Shown here: piece after piece, positions 10,281-23,399 of the stretch
Position numbering within the stretch: the first letter of the stretch is position 1
How the letters are laid out: the number at the start of each line of letters is the position of its first letter
NCBI GenBank assembly: GCA_028551475.1
Contig: CM052360.1
Span: forward strand, 15,302,501-15,366,500
DNA from: Casuarina equisetifolia
Lineage: Eukaryota; Streptophyta; Magnoliopsida; Fagales; Casuarinaceae
Reading direction: 5' to 3'
DNA length: 64,000 nucleotides
Translations under genes and position numbers: made by a program
The notes under the pieces: generated by a model
Database searches by the model: none
What the model saw: the letters and a program-made list of their open reading frames with translations, nothing else
Told to the model about the DNA's origin: nothing

Positions 10281-13200
10281 CTTAGCAATGAGCCTCATTG
10301 ACCTTCGAGGAAGGACTTTCCAAGCAATATGCTTTGAGCTTCTTAAAATCTTGGCATCAGGTTTACCATAAGGACTTTCATCTTCTCCATCTGCACACTT
10401 CCTTTTTTTGTGAGGTTCCCTAGATTCCATATCGTTAGAGCTTAAACATGTTCTCCCAACTGAGTTATCAATTTGTGAGCATCTGAAAGGAGCAAAAGAG
10501 ATATACGCTTAGATTGCCACTTAAGCGTAGAAATACCATAAGGAAAACTTTATTGACAACAGGAGATTACTCTGAACTCTCCCTTCCGTTAATGACGTTG
10601 CTCTTCTCCTGTAAACAAAGTAGTACCTCATGAAAAAGGAAAAAGGTTCTTTTGTTTACCATTATGACATGGTTCAAAATGTTCTATGTGGCCAAATTTA
10701 CCGGTCAGAAAACATATATATCTATCTTTGCATGAACCAGAGAAGAGATATAAAAATGGAAAAATGTGCTTTACAATAATTAGTCTCCTACAATATACAT
10801 GTGCTTTACAATAAGTCTTAATTGAATTTTGGAAGCCATAAAGCCACTCTATTCAGTTAAAATAAAAAACTGGAGACAACTTTACTTGGTTTGAATGAAA
10901 GAAGTAAGGACTGTTTGTGACATGAAAAAAACAACATTTTAAAATATCCTTTACCAAAAAGCATAGGAAAAGATATGTGTTAAAAGCATGATATCCACCA
11001 TTTGCCAAGCAGCTTAGACTTGACAAACAGGTTGGGAAGAAGCCAACAGAACTTGTTTCCCTATACGAACGTTTGGGAATGATCTTGAAATTTTATGAAT
11101 AAAGAAACTAAACATTACACAAATACTTTTCAAATATTGACCTTCCATTCTCTTGTTTAATATAAAGCAATAATGACAGAATAATGCATACAAGAAGTTA
11201 AAAAAGATCAACTCTCAATTTTTTTCCTTCTTTTTTGCTATTTCCAAGTAGCATGTCCATTTATTTTAATTAATGAACTTGACCTGTTTTGTAATCTAAA
11301 ATTCACTACATTTCTAGGAAAGCTTAACTATTGATTTTACTAAACCTCAAACCAGTAGAATGATGAGTATATGCAGCACACTGCATATTATGCCTCAACT
11401 AATAGTTTATCTTGACTTTCAGTGAATATACAATATTTTTCAAAGAGAGTATAGACAAAAAAAGACTTCAGAGGTGTACAAACATTAAAATGTGGAACCC
11501 AGAAAAGCAACAGTCAGGCATACCGACTCCTCAATACATGTTGGCAAAAGGTTACTGTAAGTGTCAAGATTATGCTCGCTTGTGTTGGCTAATCCTGGCC
11601 CTGCCTCTACATTGTGCTTTGGATCAACCGAATCCAGAAGACCACCATTTCTGCGAGGTGTACAGGAAACATCTTTATGGCAACTTGCAACTTCTGATGT
11701 CAGCATCTCCATACTGGGATTCACAAGACCACAACTGTTCTGCAGAGTTAAGTTCCCAAAAACTTCATCACCACTCTTTGATCCTTGAACCTTTAACTGG
11801 AGAGGGCTTGGTGGACCATCAGACATTGAGTTGACAACAGAATTACAAGCTGACTTTAACTGAGGGTTGGTTGCATCTGAATCAAGGATTACCATACACA
11901 GATCTTTAGCACAGGATTCATTAGCAGAATTTGCCTGGTCCTGTGTATTAGAATCTGGTTCAGACGAGATAAATGCTTGACCTTTATTCAACTTCTCTGA
12001 GACATCTATGGCCATCCCGCAAGGCATTGTTGTACAGGATAATAAAGATGCGTCATCTTTATCTGGTTGTTCAAAACCCGTAGGATCATTGTCTACCGTT
12101 TTAGAACTTGGAGAAAATATTGTCGATACATGACCATTAATTTGGCCAGAATCCATATTCCACAAAAAAGACTTTTTTACTTCCTTACTCCCAGGGTTTT
12201 CAAGGCCCTGATGAAAACTCCACAACTTGTTCCTATTGACACCCTCACATATATTAACCTCATTCTTGAATCTTTTAGCCCAGTCTGATGGGCTTGAATT
12301 CAAATCAACAAGAAGATTAATCCCCTCTTCTGACATGACATGAAACTCAAAGGAAGTGGAACAGACACCTGGACAACTTTTGCTCGAGGAAACAATGGCA
12401 TTTTCTACGGTATTTGCACCAATATCTAAATTTCTACCTTTTATCTGGGGCATATTTTCCTCCGTGCCCTCCCTTGTAAAACCTAAATAAGCGTTACCAG
12501 AGGTTTCTTTCTGGGACTCTTTACAATTTAAACCACTTTTGTCACATTGGAAAATAATGTTAGAGTGGGACATCTCCAGAAGATTACACACTGAACCACC
12601 TAAGCAACCCTGCACAGGAAGACAAAAATGATACTAGCAATATATAATATAAATACAGAAATCAGACAGATAAAATAATAATCCGCAAACAACAAACAAG
12701 GAGCTCTCCCAAGGGCATTTCCATCTTCTCAAGACAATAAAACCACCCAAAAAAGGGAAAAGGAAAAAATGAATAAATAAAAGAAAGGAAAGGAAAGACC
12801 TTACATTTTCATGCACCAATCTCAAAATTTCGAATAAGTAAAATCATTATATCAAGTTTCCCGTGCTTGTGTATAAGATATACATGAGCTTAGTAAATCT
12901 TGAACCAACATCGTCACCTTTCACGCTGTTCTTACAGGAGATATGGTTCCATTTGAGCTAGAGTTACTGAAATAAAATTGTTTTGCCATCCTGCTATGTG
13001 AAAATTTGGAGTCAAACAAAAATTTTTCCATCTCCAACACTTGGTGCTTCCTTTAAAAAAGGGCCACAAGGTGTAATCTCTTATCTGGATATTAATGTGG
13101 GCTTAATTTTGAAGTCAAGATTTTCATAAAAGCATTAAGTAGAGGCACTATCCATCACAAATCCTCTTATTCTCTTTATCTTTCTCCGTTAGCTGAGAAG

Positions 13201-15029
13201 CTTATAACTTAGTATCTGGTTCTGGTTCTTCCTAACCGTTTTTTCCTCATAAATTATTTTGTCCAACATCAAAAGCATTTTCTTTTGAGATTTAATGGGT
13301 GTGGTGCAGACATGTGAACTGTAATGACGATGATGTTTCTAGGGATAGAAGTTTTTTTTTTTATAAATAACGACAAGCCCATCAAACACACAAGGCCTTC
13401 TCCAAATCAAATTGTAACTTATATAGTAGGTAACCTAGAATTTCATGACTGAAACAAACACACAAGCCTAATTCCAAGTTTGGAGCACATGGTCATAAGG
13501 ACCATATTATGTCCATTGAGGATCTATAGGGAGATGCTTTAACAAAGATGCTAAGCAGTACTTTCAAAAATCTTAAATAACCAATACATGATGGACTGTA
13601 AATGAAACTATCCAACAACTTCACTGAGGATAGCAAAAGAGTTTTAGCGAGGTTACTAGAAGTTCTATGTATAGAGTATGGCATATCCATAGAGGAGCCA
13701 GCCATCAGGCTTTTATTCTCCATATCCTTCTCTCTGGTCTACAGTCTTATAACACCTCTCCTCCATTACCGTTAAAGATGGAGGAGAGGTTGTGAAGCAC
13801 ATTCGGAATTGACCACTTTCCAAGTGACAAGAAATGGAACTAGAAATCATACCTACGATCTAGGGACAGAGTTAAATAAAGAAATTTTCCCCAACAAGCT
13901 CTCGTACACAAAACAAAACAATTAGCTCAAACAGATTTGGAAAGAGATATCTTAATATGCCAAAATGTTATCTACCCAGAAGGTGTACAATCATAAGAAT
14001 CACACCTTATCGTTGTACTCAACTCCAAAGCAACAAGAAGTGTCCTTGAAGTTAGTATCTTGATAGCAATTTCTTTTTCTCTCTCCTCACTAAGACACAA
14101 AATGAATCCCCGGCTGTCTGTGACAAAAGTACCCAGCTATTTTTCATCTGTTTTGCAATACTATGATTTTAGTAATCAGATGCTCAAACTAATTAGCAAT
14201 CTGTGAATACTTAAAACCTTTTTTGGCATCCCCAACAGTGTTTAGTTCTGTGCCAGGCTTCAAGTGTAGTATTGATGAAGTAGAAGGCAAAGTCTCACGG
14301 TTTCCACATAAACTTGTAATTGATGATATTGCTTTTAGATTTAAATTTTTGGTCTGCAAATTACTAGTATTAACAACGAGTGTGGGTATTAACAACGAGT
14401 GTATAATTTGCAAAAGTACAAAGTTTCAACTTCATCTTAGACAAATGAGAACCCAAAGCATGTTACTAAGAGGAAGTGTTTAGAAGCATCATCATTAAAA
14501 AATCTGATGTATGAATGAAACTTAAGCATTTTTTACCGGCACTTTCTGTTCCTAACTCACCTAAATCTCCTACTTTGTAGTCCTTAAATAACAGTCAAAA
14601 TAATATAAAGATGCAAATTTATGCTCGAAATCCACCAACCCACAAGCTTGAGCTATTTGGCACTGGGTAAAATCAAAAACGGAAACTGACAAATGTTCGA
14701 AATCTCCAAACCCTAACTGCAGGTTTACCAAATAACCACAAGCCAAATGCAGGACTTGCAAGTGCAGAAAGAAAAAGAGTTAACCAGAACTAAAAAGAAG
14801 ACATCTTCCAATATCATATTGGAGAATATCATCAATGCCAAAAGCTTATGCTGATGGGAAGTGGCATAAATAATATACAACAAAGCACAAGCACCTCTAA
14901 GTAGGAGATCAGCAATGTCGCCAATTCAGAATGTGATCTATTAGCAGGCAGTCCATACTTTTTGCACAGACTTTGAAGCTCTTTCCTCGAGAGGTTGTAA
15001 TAGAAATCCTCAGTTGTCTTATTTGCCAT
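10281..15029 (-). CDS. nuclear-type protein of unknown function with SAP-like N-terminus (multi-exon)
   Basis: Read on the minus strand. Exon 1 is 15029-14895 (45 codons) and contains LSRKELQSLCKKYGLPANRS, resembling the SAP-like helix pair at the start of a plant family of unknown function. The large exon is 12609-11524 (362 codons, acidic and serine-rich, low complexity). A 38-nt exon follows at 10608-10571, then 10482-10281 with a basic KKRK nuclear-localisation-like patch and a PRRSMRLIAK end. The last three exons join in frame with good GT and AG sites. Two further exons are tentative: 14353-14218 and about 14117-13990. They join each other in frame, but their link to the large exon is unresolved. 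The start sits 4 nt after a CCAG acceptor at 15034-15037; the matching donor at 17476 (CCAG|GTATGC) implies a 2.4-kb 5'-UTR intron and a promoter near 17.6 kb. The terminal exon is not identified. A chromatin or RNA role is only a guess. Confidence 0.7.
13754..13790. repeat. 13-bp perfect inverted repeat (hairpin) in an intron
   Basis: ACCTCTCCTCCAT at 13754-13766 is exactly complementary to ATGGAGGAGAGGT at 13778-13790, with an 11-nt loop. It lies within the intronic part of the SAP-like gene. The pairing does not extend beyond the stem, so it is too short for a typical plant miRNA precursor. Confidence 0.7.
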
Positions 15030-15037
15030 CAGCCTGG

Positions 15038-17476
15038 AGTCAAAAAGTCAACATAAAAGAACATGGGTGTCACTGACTGACCAATATAAGAACATGTAAG
15101 ATTTGCTGCCGGCTCTTCTTGCTGAACATTATTAGAGAAGGAAAACAGAATCAAGTAAAATCCATGGTTGAACTGTTACACATCCGGAATTATCAGAATC
15201 AATGCTGTGTTACTTGTAGGTCTCTCAATAACCTGGATTCTTCTAATGCCCCCACAATTATACTTCACGACTCCTTCATTCAAAACTTCTGCCCCCATAG
15301 ACATGTGAGCTTTGTTAATTTATGTGATAGACTAGCAAAATAAGCCTTAGGATCCTAGGACCATGGACAAATTGTCAATGACTAAGAAGCACAACGATCA
15401 TTTGAAGAAATGTAACTGTCCATTTCTACATGAATAAAATAACCCACTGCCATGCATGTATCTGATGGATACCAGGTCAACATACAACGTTGGTACCACA
15501 TATATCAGCCACTAGTGATTATCTTTATTTTGCAAGAACGAAATACATTTTCTTTTTAATTATATGTAAATTCTTCTCATAAAAGAGGGCCATTAAGCAT
15601 TGACTTCCAACTATGCCCTGAAGCATTCAGATGTTTAAATAAGGAAGTTAAAGGCTATGAAGTTCCACTAGATAGTTGCTATGTACTAACTTCTACAATC
15701 CATACCATGACAAACACAAATAGGAGAGAAAGTGACAGAGAGAGAACCAAATAATTCTCTAAGTGAATGTTGCTACCAAACACTTCTCCATGACTAGTTG
15801 TGAGGCCCACGTTTGCCATTAGAAGATCAAATATTATGCCTTCTCATGCCTGCCAAAAATCAAGCTCAATAAAGAAGAGTTTTGCCATCCGTTTCCTTTA
15901 ATCAAATATCACTCTTTACCAAAATGAGTTTGAGACTGCGGATCATTTGATTACCAACTTTCACAAAATATAATTTCTCTTGGTCAAATATCACTCTTCA
16001 CCATAATCCTTATTTCTCTTGGTCTTTTAGATAGCCCCGTTTTTCTGTTAACTAAAACTATTCCTCCTTAAAAGTTTCAACTTCCATTTGATTAAATAGA
16101 TCTTGCAAATTTAGGTCAATTAACTGTTTGCCTTTACAGTTCATTGTAATGCAAATGACAAAATTGCAGATATAAAATATGATTCTGCTATAAGGTCTTG
16201 TGTGGCTTCTTTTTTTTAATATTTTTTTAATGATTGTTTGATGCGGTTTGACTGATTACTAATGTTTCTTGTTTTTCATTTTCAGTTTTCTTTGACTGCT
16301 CACTTGGTTGCTTTTCCATTCCCTATAACAAATTTGCTACATGGTCATATGTGAATAAAGAGAAGTTCCTCCTTCTTGAGGTTGGTCTGTATGGAGGCAA
16401 ACAGTTAAAAGTTTATGATTTTTGTTGTTACCATAACTGGTTAAGTAAATTTCTCTTTTGGCCAAAATATGTCGATTAACTTTGTCTTTCTGGGGAAAGC
16501 AATTCCATCTATCTTTGGGGCTGGTGTTGCAAAAGGGCTTGATGTTGTCATTAGATCCCCTGCAGTGCACTAACTACAGTTGGTGTACATGTCAGTATGA
16601 AAATTAGCTTACTACGAGTTAGTATAGTCAGTACAATTGTCCACACACTGCAGAGCATGACAAGCACTTTTTACGGTCTCACTTCCTAGATCTATGGACC
16701 TTTTATGCATATAAGAGAAATCAAAAGAGAATACAGAGTGACAACCCTAAGATACGCAAGAAAAAAGCACCAACTAAGTGTTTCTTAAAATTGCCACTTA
16801 TGAGATAAATCTGATATCACAACACCACTCGAACACTTGATAAGAACCAAAAAAGTAAATCCTATCTTTTAATATAACAATCTAAAGCGGGAGATGCACA
16901 TCTCTAGACTAAGTTTAAGGCCTCTCTCAACTTCCTACCCCGATTTATCACCCAAAAACACAGCCACAACACGAAAGAAAAAAAAAATTCCATCCAAGGA
17001 ATAAAGCAGCGAAGGCGAGAAGAAAATACAAAATATGATAATTTGAAATCTCTATGCGATTTAATGTCCTATACTCAGTTCATATTTGCTTCAAGAACAC
17101 GAAAACATAAAAAAAAAGAAATCCGTGTTCCTATTTCCTTATCCGGTCCACTCCTATCCCACCTTTTGGCAGCTGAAAAAACGAAGGAAAAGAAGGACGA
17201 ATAAAAAATCCCTATCCTAATCTCAAAGTTGATCTTGTTATTATGAACCAAAAACAGCTTGGTTTTAACCCAAATCCAGGCATAAAACACAGTTACAAAG
17301 TGTTCATGGTTCTTCAAAGAAACAAAGAATTAAGGCGTTTGGAGCTTGACTTCCTTCTAGTTCTCCTACATTTTCCAAGTGACCAAGCGGGGACAAGATT
17401 CATTCAAAGTTTCATCTCCAAAAAGTTGGCAAAAGAGAAGAAGGAAGTAAGAAGAGGGAGAGAGTGAGAGGCATAC
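15038..17476 (-). other. 5'-UTR intron of the SAP-like gene
   Basis: Bounded by a GTATGC donor (17476 downward) and a TTTTTGACTCCAG acceptor next to the start codon. No internal coding frame with splice support is seen. The upstream non-coding exon and promoter probably occupy about 17477-17700. Confidence 0.55.
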
Positions 17477-17809
17477 CTGGTGCGAAAGTCTGCAGAAAGT
17501 GCGCGTAGGTTTTGGTAGAAAGAGGAAGAGAGAGAGGACTCAGAGACGACTCCAGGTGCAACAGATTTCAAAGCGTGGTCTCGTTTTTCATCTGATTCAG
17601 ACTGAAAACGGTGCTAAGAGTGGCAGTATCGTGAAAAAGAGGATATCGGTGAGCAGTTTGGATCGCCCGAGCAGTGTGTCTGTTTGGTGCGGTGCACCGT
17701 TAAGACTGTACAGATCCGTAATGGTAATCTGTTGCAATTATGGATGTTAATGACAGGCGGAGAATCAAATGCATACTATAGATAATTATGTGGAGTCCCC
17801 ATCACAAGC

Positions 17810-17881
17810 GTCGCTTTGGCCGAGTGGTTAAGGCGTGTGCCTGCTAAGTACATTTCGATAATTCGAATCTCTCAGGCGACG
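17810..17881 (+). pseudogene. tRNA-Ser (GCT) pseudogene
   Basis: Begins GTCGCTTTGGCCGAGTGG, the acceptor and D arm (A box) of plant tRNA-Ser, and has an anticodon arm with GCT in loop CTGCTAA. The acceptor 3' strand GGCGAC pairs with the 5' end. The long variable arm expected of a serine tRNA is missing, and the 5' strand of the T stem is altered (ATAATTCGAATCTCTC, where a GAGAG-type strand should pair with CTCTC). At 72 nt it is about 10 nt shorter than the normal gene. The B-box core TTCGAATC remains. It is unlikely to be charged. Confidence 0.75.
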
Positions 17882-18870
17882 TCTATTTTCCTCCCTTTTT
17901 AAAGGAGGTCGAGGGCTTATTTGGTATGTTCTTGAAATGTATTTAGAGTTTAGAAAATGAAGAATTTTGAAGAATATTAGTCTTGAAAAAACCATGGTTT
18001 TCTTTTTTAAGTCTTAATAAGAATATCTACAAAGTAATAAACAAATAAGTGTTTTAAAAAATGAAATGTGAAAAAAAAGGTTCTGCAAAGGCAAATGGAT
18101 GATTCAATGCCAACTTCATCAATTATTAATAAATTTTCTATAGTGCAATTGGGAAATGAGCTTATAATTTCGAAGGAAGAAAATGTCCGGGCTAAAATTG
18201 TTGAATTGAAGATGAAATAAGGCTTGAAGATATTTATCAAGAGCATAACTCTTTGACCTTTAAATACATAAGGTGTCTTACATATTATTTTTTAAGTTTT
18301 TAATGGGAACCATAAACCTGAAATGTATCCCACGATTACAAAAGGATATATTAACACGAATGGTACCATTGGATTTGATCAATGAGTGGGTGGATATTTA
18401 CCTTATTGTGGAAGCGATATCCTTTTATTAAAGAAGCAAGCATGTGAAGAATTTGTTACTAGCAATTCTTATATGACCTAAAAATGGAAACTATACAAAT
18501 CTGCATTTTGATTGTAAATATAAGCTATTTGAGTGCAAGACAAAAGTCCCATATAAAAATAAAAATAAAAAGATTCATGAAGTGAAGTTTAGAAGAAATG
18601 ACCTTTTAGCTATTAAGCTAGCTTTTGAGTTGAATTTCCAAGCTCTCTAACTTGGTGTCAGAGTTTAAGTTAAATATGTTTCATTCCATATAACCATGAG
18701 TCCCATGTCACTTAATATGCAGAGGTGTGTATAGGACAAAAATCTCATGCTTAAAGTGTGATCCCTTGTGATGGAATTTAAATAAAAGAAGAAGTACCCT
18801 TTTAACTTTTGAGCTAGTTTTTTAGCTAGTTTAAAAAAAAAAGTATGATAAGGGTAGTAGACAATGTAAT
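17882..18870. other. intergenic, nothing recognised
   Basis: A+T-rich DNA with many stops in every frame. Entry into the repeat-rich block. Confidence 0.5.
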
Positions 18871-19345
18871 TAGGTGAGACGTTGGATATCTTTCAAATTA
18901 TGAAATGAAAATGGAAACATAAACTAGCAAGATAATAAGCAAGTAGATAAACACTTAAGAAAACTGAACACACATAATGTTAAAGGAGACCATAACCTTA
19001 GCCTCAGGAGCTAGCACTAAAAACATTGAATAGCCAAAGTCTACATCTTCCATTACATTACTAGTTTTTATATAGAATTTACCTTGCTTCAATATCGTAG
19101 ACGTGTATGGTCAACCACTCCTTAACACCTACTATTAGAACACTTCTTAGCAAAATCAATACTTTTACATAACTAACCACACCACACATCAATGTCTCCA
19201 ACCATGTTGAGATAAGCTATGTCTTAGCCAACTTCCCAAATGGTGGTTGAACATGAATGTCTAGTATTCTTTCTTCATTCCACCATGTGTAATGATACAA
19301 AAGTCTTTCAAATACTTGCTGACTTGACTACCACTGTGACACTCA
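18871..19345. repeat. dispersed repeat, copy 1 of a direct pair
   Basis: Matches 19569-20070 over most of its length. Shared blocks include ACTAGCAAGAT-ATAAGCAAGTA, CATCTTCCATT, CACTCCTTAACACCTA, ACTTCCCAAATGGTGGTTGA and ATGATACAAAAGTCTT. Between and after the copies lies text such as CCTTGTCCTTAAGGTT that is common in decayed plant LTR elements, so the pair may be LTR remnants. No coding domain is left between them. Confidence 0.7.
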
Positions 19346-19568
19346 TAACACATCCTTCCTTTAAGATTAACCTTGTCCTTAAGGTTAAAATCAAGAAAGC
19401 TTAGTTAGGTTAGGAATATGTCTTTCCAAGTTGCTTCTGTTGGGGAGCATCCTTACCAATGCATAAAGATCTCTTCTTTGCCTTTGTTCCATTTTCTCCA
19501 TTCTAGCCTTGGCCATATTGGCTTTGGATACCACCATGGTACGAGTAGTGGCTACACAATGGGTAACT

Positions 19569-20070
19569 AGGTAAGACACTAGGTTATCTCTCAAGTTTGT
19601 GAAATGGAAACGATTATTTTTACCTTTCCTATGATGTAAACTAGCAAGATGATAAGCAAGTAAACAAACACTTAAAAAACTGAACACACATGGCTCTAAG
19701 AGAGATTGTAACCTCAACCTTAATGGGAGACAACAGTAAGAACACCAAATAGCCAAAGTTTACATCTTCCATTGCAATATTAGTTTTTATACATAATTCC
19801 CCATGCATCATTGTCATAGATGCGTCTAGGCAAGCCACTCCTTAACACCTATTACAAAGACACCTTTAGCAAAAAGCAACACTTTTACATAACCAACCAC
19901 ACCTCACATCAATGTCTTCAACCCTACTAAGCTAAGCCATGTTCTACCAACTTCCCAAATGGTGGTTGAGCATAAGTGTTTGGTATTCTACCTCATTTCC
20001 ACCATGTGCAATGATACAAAAGTCTTAAAAATACTTATTAACTTAGCTACCATTGTGGCGCTCATAATAG
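19569..20070. repeat. dispersed repeat, copy 2 of a direct pair
   Basis: The second copy of the roughly 475-bp unit, about 700 bp downstream in the same orientation. It has moderate divergence and small indels. Confidence 0.7.
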
Positions 20071-20835
20071 AATAAAACATATTTGATGTTAGTGTTTTAA
20101 AGAAGGTTGTTTGTATCCACTTATGGCGTATCCTGGTATAGGTGTTATGGGATTTACGAGTGACACATTTGGTAGTTTTGACGGCACAATTGGCATTTTG
20201 TGTTAAGCAATTTGATTAGAGTGGTTACTTTTTATTTTTTTGAATAGTTGTGATTGCATCTAGCTATGAATTCAATTGGATCGTCAAATGCTATTAAGTT
20301 CCATATGGATGGTGGAATGAAATAGTTTATCTTAATTAAAGGATTCAATAAAGTACATTCCACTGCTTATGTTTAATTAATTGCCGATAATAGGTCAAAA
20401 GAACAAAATGAAATTTATGGGTCCAAATTAAAAGATCGGAACCCATTTTAAATTAAATTTTATAAAAGCAAGAAGTATTTGCACTCACGACAAGTTGCTA
20501 TTTATAATACTTATTTGTGTAGCAACTTTTAAATCATTTAGGAATTGGAAAGGAAACTCAAATCCATGACAAGAGAGAGAGAGATAGTAAGCAAACAAAG
20601 GGCTCATCAAGCAAAAACTAGAAGGGAATGACTAGAAACTAGAGAAAGAAATAGTCAATTTAACTAGGATGACAAGAAATCATAACAAAGATGAACAAAA
20701 CGGTAGAGGATAAAGGCAAAAAACGACTATGGAAAACTTTTTCATTTTGTAACAGTCTTAAATTTTGTTTTCCTTTCAATGAAAATAAATGTGTTATTGT
20801 CCCTTTGATGAGAGTAAAGATAGTGTCCCTAGCAT

Positions 20836-21735
20836 TAAATTAAGCACTTGCCAACCTTCGACATCATTAATATCTTAATCTAGTATCATTCTTATATATT
20901 TGAGTTTTTACTTCTTTACTAACCAGTTTTAGAAAAAAGAAAGTTAGTCCTCATTCTAATGCGCTATCAAAATATAACATTTTGATATCCTTGTCATCTC
21001 ATTGTTCCATCGTATTATTTATGAATGTCTTATGTTTAATATTAGGGGACATGTTAAATAATAGTTGTCCCACATTGTTAATACCTTGATAGGTATCCTT
21101 TTTTATATTTCATGCAGTACATTTTCTTAACAATTAGTTTTAAGGAAGGAAGTTGGACTTGCCTAACATTACTTAACATGTTTGACTTGGTTAACCTATA
21201 ATATATATGGATGATTTGTATATAAATAGGGAACATATGATCTTTTTTAGGTAAATCGTCCCTTGGAATTAAACAAATTTTAGAATGCTATTGATATTAG
21301 TCTAATGACATGAGTTTTTACCCCATACAAATTTAATGAAAATCATGTCTAATGGAATGATTTAGAGAACGTCTTTTAAGCAAATCACTAAGTAACAAGA
21401 ACCTACCTTACAACCAAGTACTAATGGGGTAACTTTTTATGCATAAAATCAAATTATTAACATACTAAGTCTCGAAGTAATAGAAATTGATTTGATAGTA
21501 GTAGAAATCAACTGTGAAATTGATTCCAAGATATTAGGAACTAATTATTGGATGGGTTAGAATAAGTTTATTCCTTGGAAGAAGTCCATATAATATGATT
21601 TCACTACCTCGTGCAGCAAGCACCACCTTGATGATCCCATGGCTTGCTTATGCTCCAAAATTTTTTGTCATTCTAGATTCTATCTCCTACGAATTCAGCC
21701 TTCCAAAGATATTTTGAACCATATGAGGATGGATT
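20836..21735. repeat. roughly 0.9-kb dispersed repeat, copy A
   Basis: Collinear with 41083-42365. Shared landmarks are AGTTTTAGAAAA-AAGAAAGTT, TTAATAGTTGTCCCA, GATATCCTTTTTTAT, TTAGAATG-TATTGATATTAGTCTA and, near the end, TTGGAAGAAG-CCATA and GCAGCAAG. No coding potential is seen. Probably an old non-autonomous element or LTR fragment. Confidence 0.7.
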
Positions 21736-21969
21736 AGTCACATATGGTTGATTATATTTCTAATTTTCTTCAAACATTCCCATGAAAATAAGTGGCACTA
21801 GAATTAAAAAGAAAAAAAAGGAGAATATTAGGGCATCCAAAAATAAATGATGGATAAACTCTATGCAATGTCTAGTCTACCTTGATACACTTTGGTCACA
21901 ATAGCTAATCTTTAAGTGAGGGAAAACTGAAGCATTGATCAAGAGTGAAAGAAAAATTGTTTATTATTG

Positions 21970-22480
21970 AGAGTTAAACCATATGGACATTTGCAATGCT
22001 TTTTTTCAAGAGAAATTGATCACTTTTTGGAATGATTATTGGTTAGCCGAAGGACCAATTTCTAGTATGATTGGAAAACAAATTATTCTTATTTATAGAA
22101 TTTTGAAAAATGATAAGGTTTCAATTATAGTAAGTAATCAAGAGTAGACCTTCCACATGGTTTGCTCTATGTTCATAGGTAATATCAATTTGATTTCAAA
22201 GTATAATGACATGAGAAAAGATAGGCTTATTTGAACCACAACTACAAATGGAAAGTTTTTAATCAACTTGCTTGGAAAGCTATCATTTTTCAAGAGCCTA
22301 GAGTCAATTGGTATAGAACAATGTGGTTTAAGTATGTGATCCTATGACATTTGACGAAGCATGGTTGGTAATGCAAAATTGACTAGCCACAAAAGATAAA
22401 CTCCTTTATATTATAAATTATTAGAGATAAACTCCAATTTTTCTTAAAATGTCCATACTCAAGTATAGGCTCTTATCATC
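21970..22480 (+). mobile_element. LINE (non-LTR retrotransposon) 3' relic
   Basis: Broken plus-strand frames give FWNDYWLAEGPISSMIG, RLIWTTTTNGKF and NWYRTMWFKYVIL in collinear order. This matches the region after the reverse transcriptase of plant L1-type LINEs (the zf-RVT zinc-binding domain). Stops and frameshifts are frequent and no catalytic reverse-transcriptase part is found, so it is a dead fragment. Confidence 0.5.
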
Positions 22481-22739
22481 TAACTCCTTCAGTAGGCAAA
22501 AAGGAAAAGTTTTAAGGCATGTAAAAATTTGTGTTTACCTTTGTTTTGTATGCCATTTGAATGAAAAAAATATATAGATTCTTAAAAACAATATAGCTTC
22601 TAAGATATGTAACTCTTGAAGCCATCAAAAGACTTCTAAAAGATAAAGTTTCTTATGTCAAAAGGACCCTAAAACAACTGAAATTTGTATATCCAAAATG
22701 CATGGAGACTTTGAGGAGACCATTTTTTTTTTCATATAA

Positions 22740-23245
22740 TAATGTATATGGTCTCATCGTAGGGGCATTGTGCTTAACTATCTTGTATTGATTATTGGTA
22801 TACATTACATTTTACTTGTCAAAAAAGATATTGATGATGAGGTTTATATAAGAGCTCCATAGGGGATTCAATAGAGGGGAGATTCAAAGTATTTCACTAA
22901 CAAAAGCCTTTATATGGCTTGAAGCAAGTTTATAGGTAATGGTACCATAAGTACACTTAGGCATTGCTTATAGCTTATTTTTTTAGTCACATCTTGATTG
23001 CAAGTTGTTCACACAACCCATTGGTAAGGCCCTCCTTATTATTTTTATTTATGTGTTTTAAAGATATAATTATTACAAGGTTGATAAGAAGACTTTACAC
23101 AACTTCAAGAAATATCTTCACTCCAAGTTAAATAGGGGTGATAAGGAAACCTTACACAACTTCAAGAAACATCTTCATTCCAAATTTCATATGAAGGATC
23201 TTGGCTTGTTTCAATATTTTCTTAAGATCAGATAGTACGATCCAA
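22740..23245 (+). mobile_element. Ty1/copia reverse-transcriptase relic
   Basis: Decayed plus-strand frames include LYGLKQ (22913-22930), then KKTLHNFKKHLHSKF and MKDLGLFQYFLKI, the region around and after the reverse-transcriptase active site of copia elements. A 57-bp unit encoding the LHNFKK segment is tandemly duplicated (23083-23139 and 23140-23196). No LTRs are recognised. Confidence 0.6.
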
Positions 23246-23399
23246 GTCTAGATATGTGCCGAGTCAAAGAAAGTACGCTTTTGAAAAAATCATGGTTTGA
23301 AGGCTTGTGAGTGAGTTTGAGCACAGTGTTGTTGGTGCAGCCTGCTATGTCACCATGTGCTTGCTGGTGAGCCTTTTGCTATGCCATGGCATACCTCCA

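Noticed and set aside
13493..13723. 76-codon minus-strand frame, considered as an exon or copia fragment
   Set aside because: It has no acceptor or donor in suitable phase and no convincing motif match, and it lies in an intronic part of the SAP-like gene.
13754..13790. Hairpin considered as a miRNA precursor
   Set aside because: A 13-bp stem with no extension is far shorter than a plant miRNA foldback.
17499..17750. Basic 83-codon plus-strand frame
   Set aside because: It is antisense to the probable 5'-UTR exon and promoter of the SAP-like gene and shows no domain.
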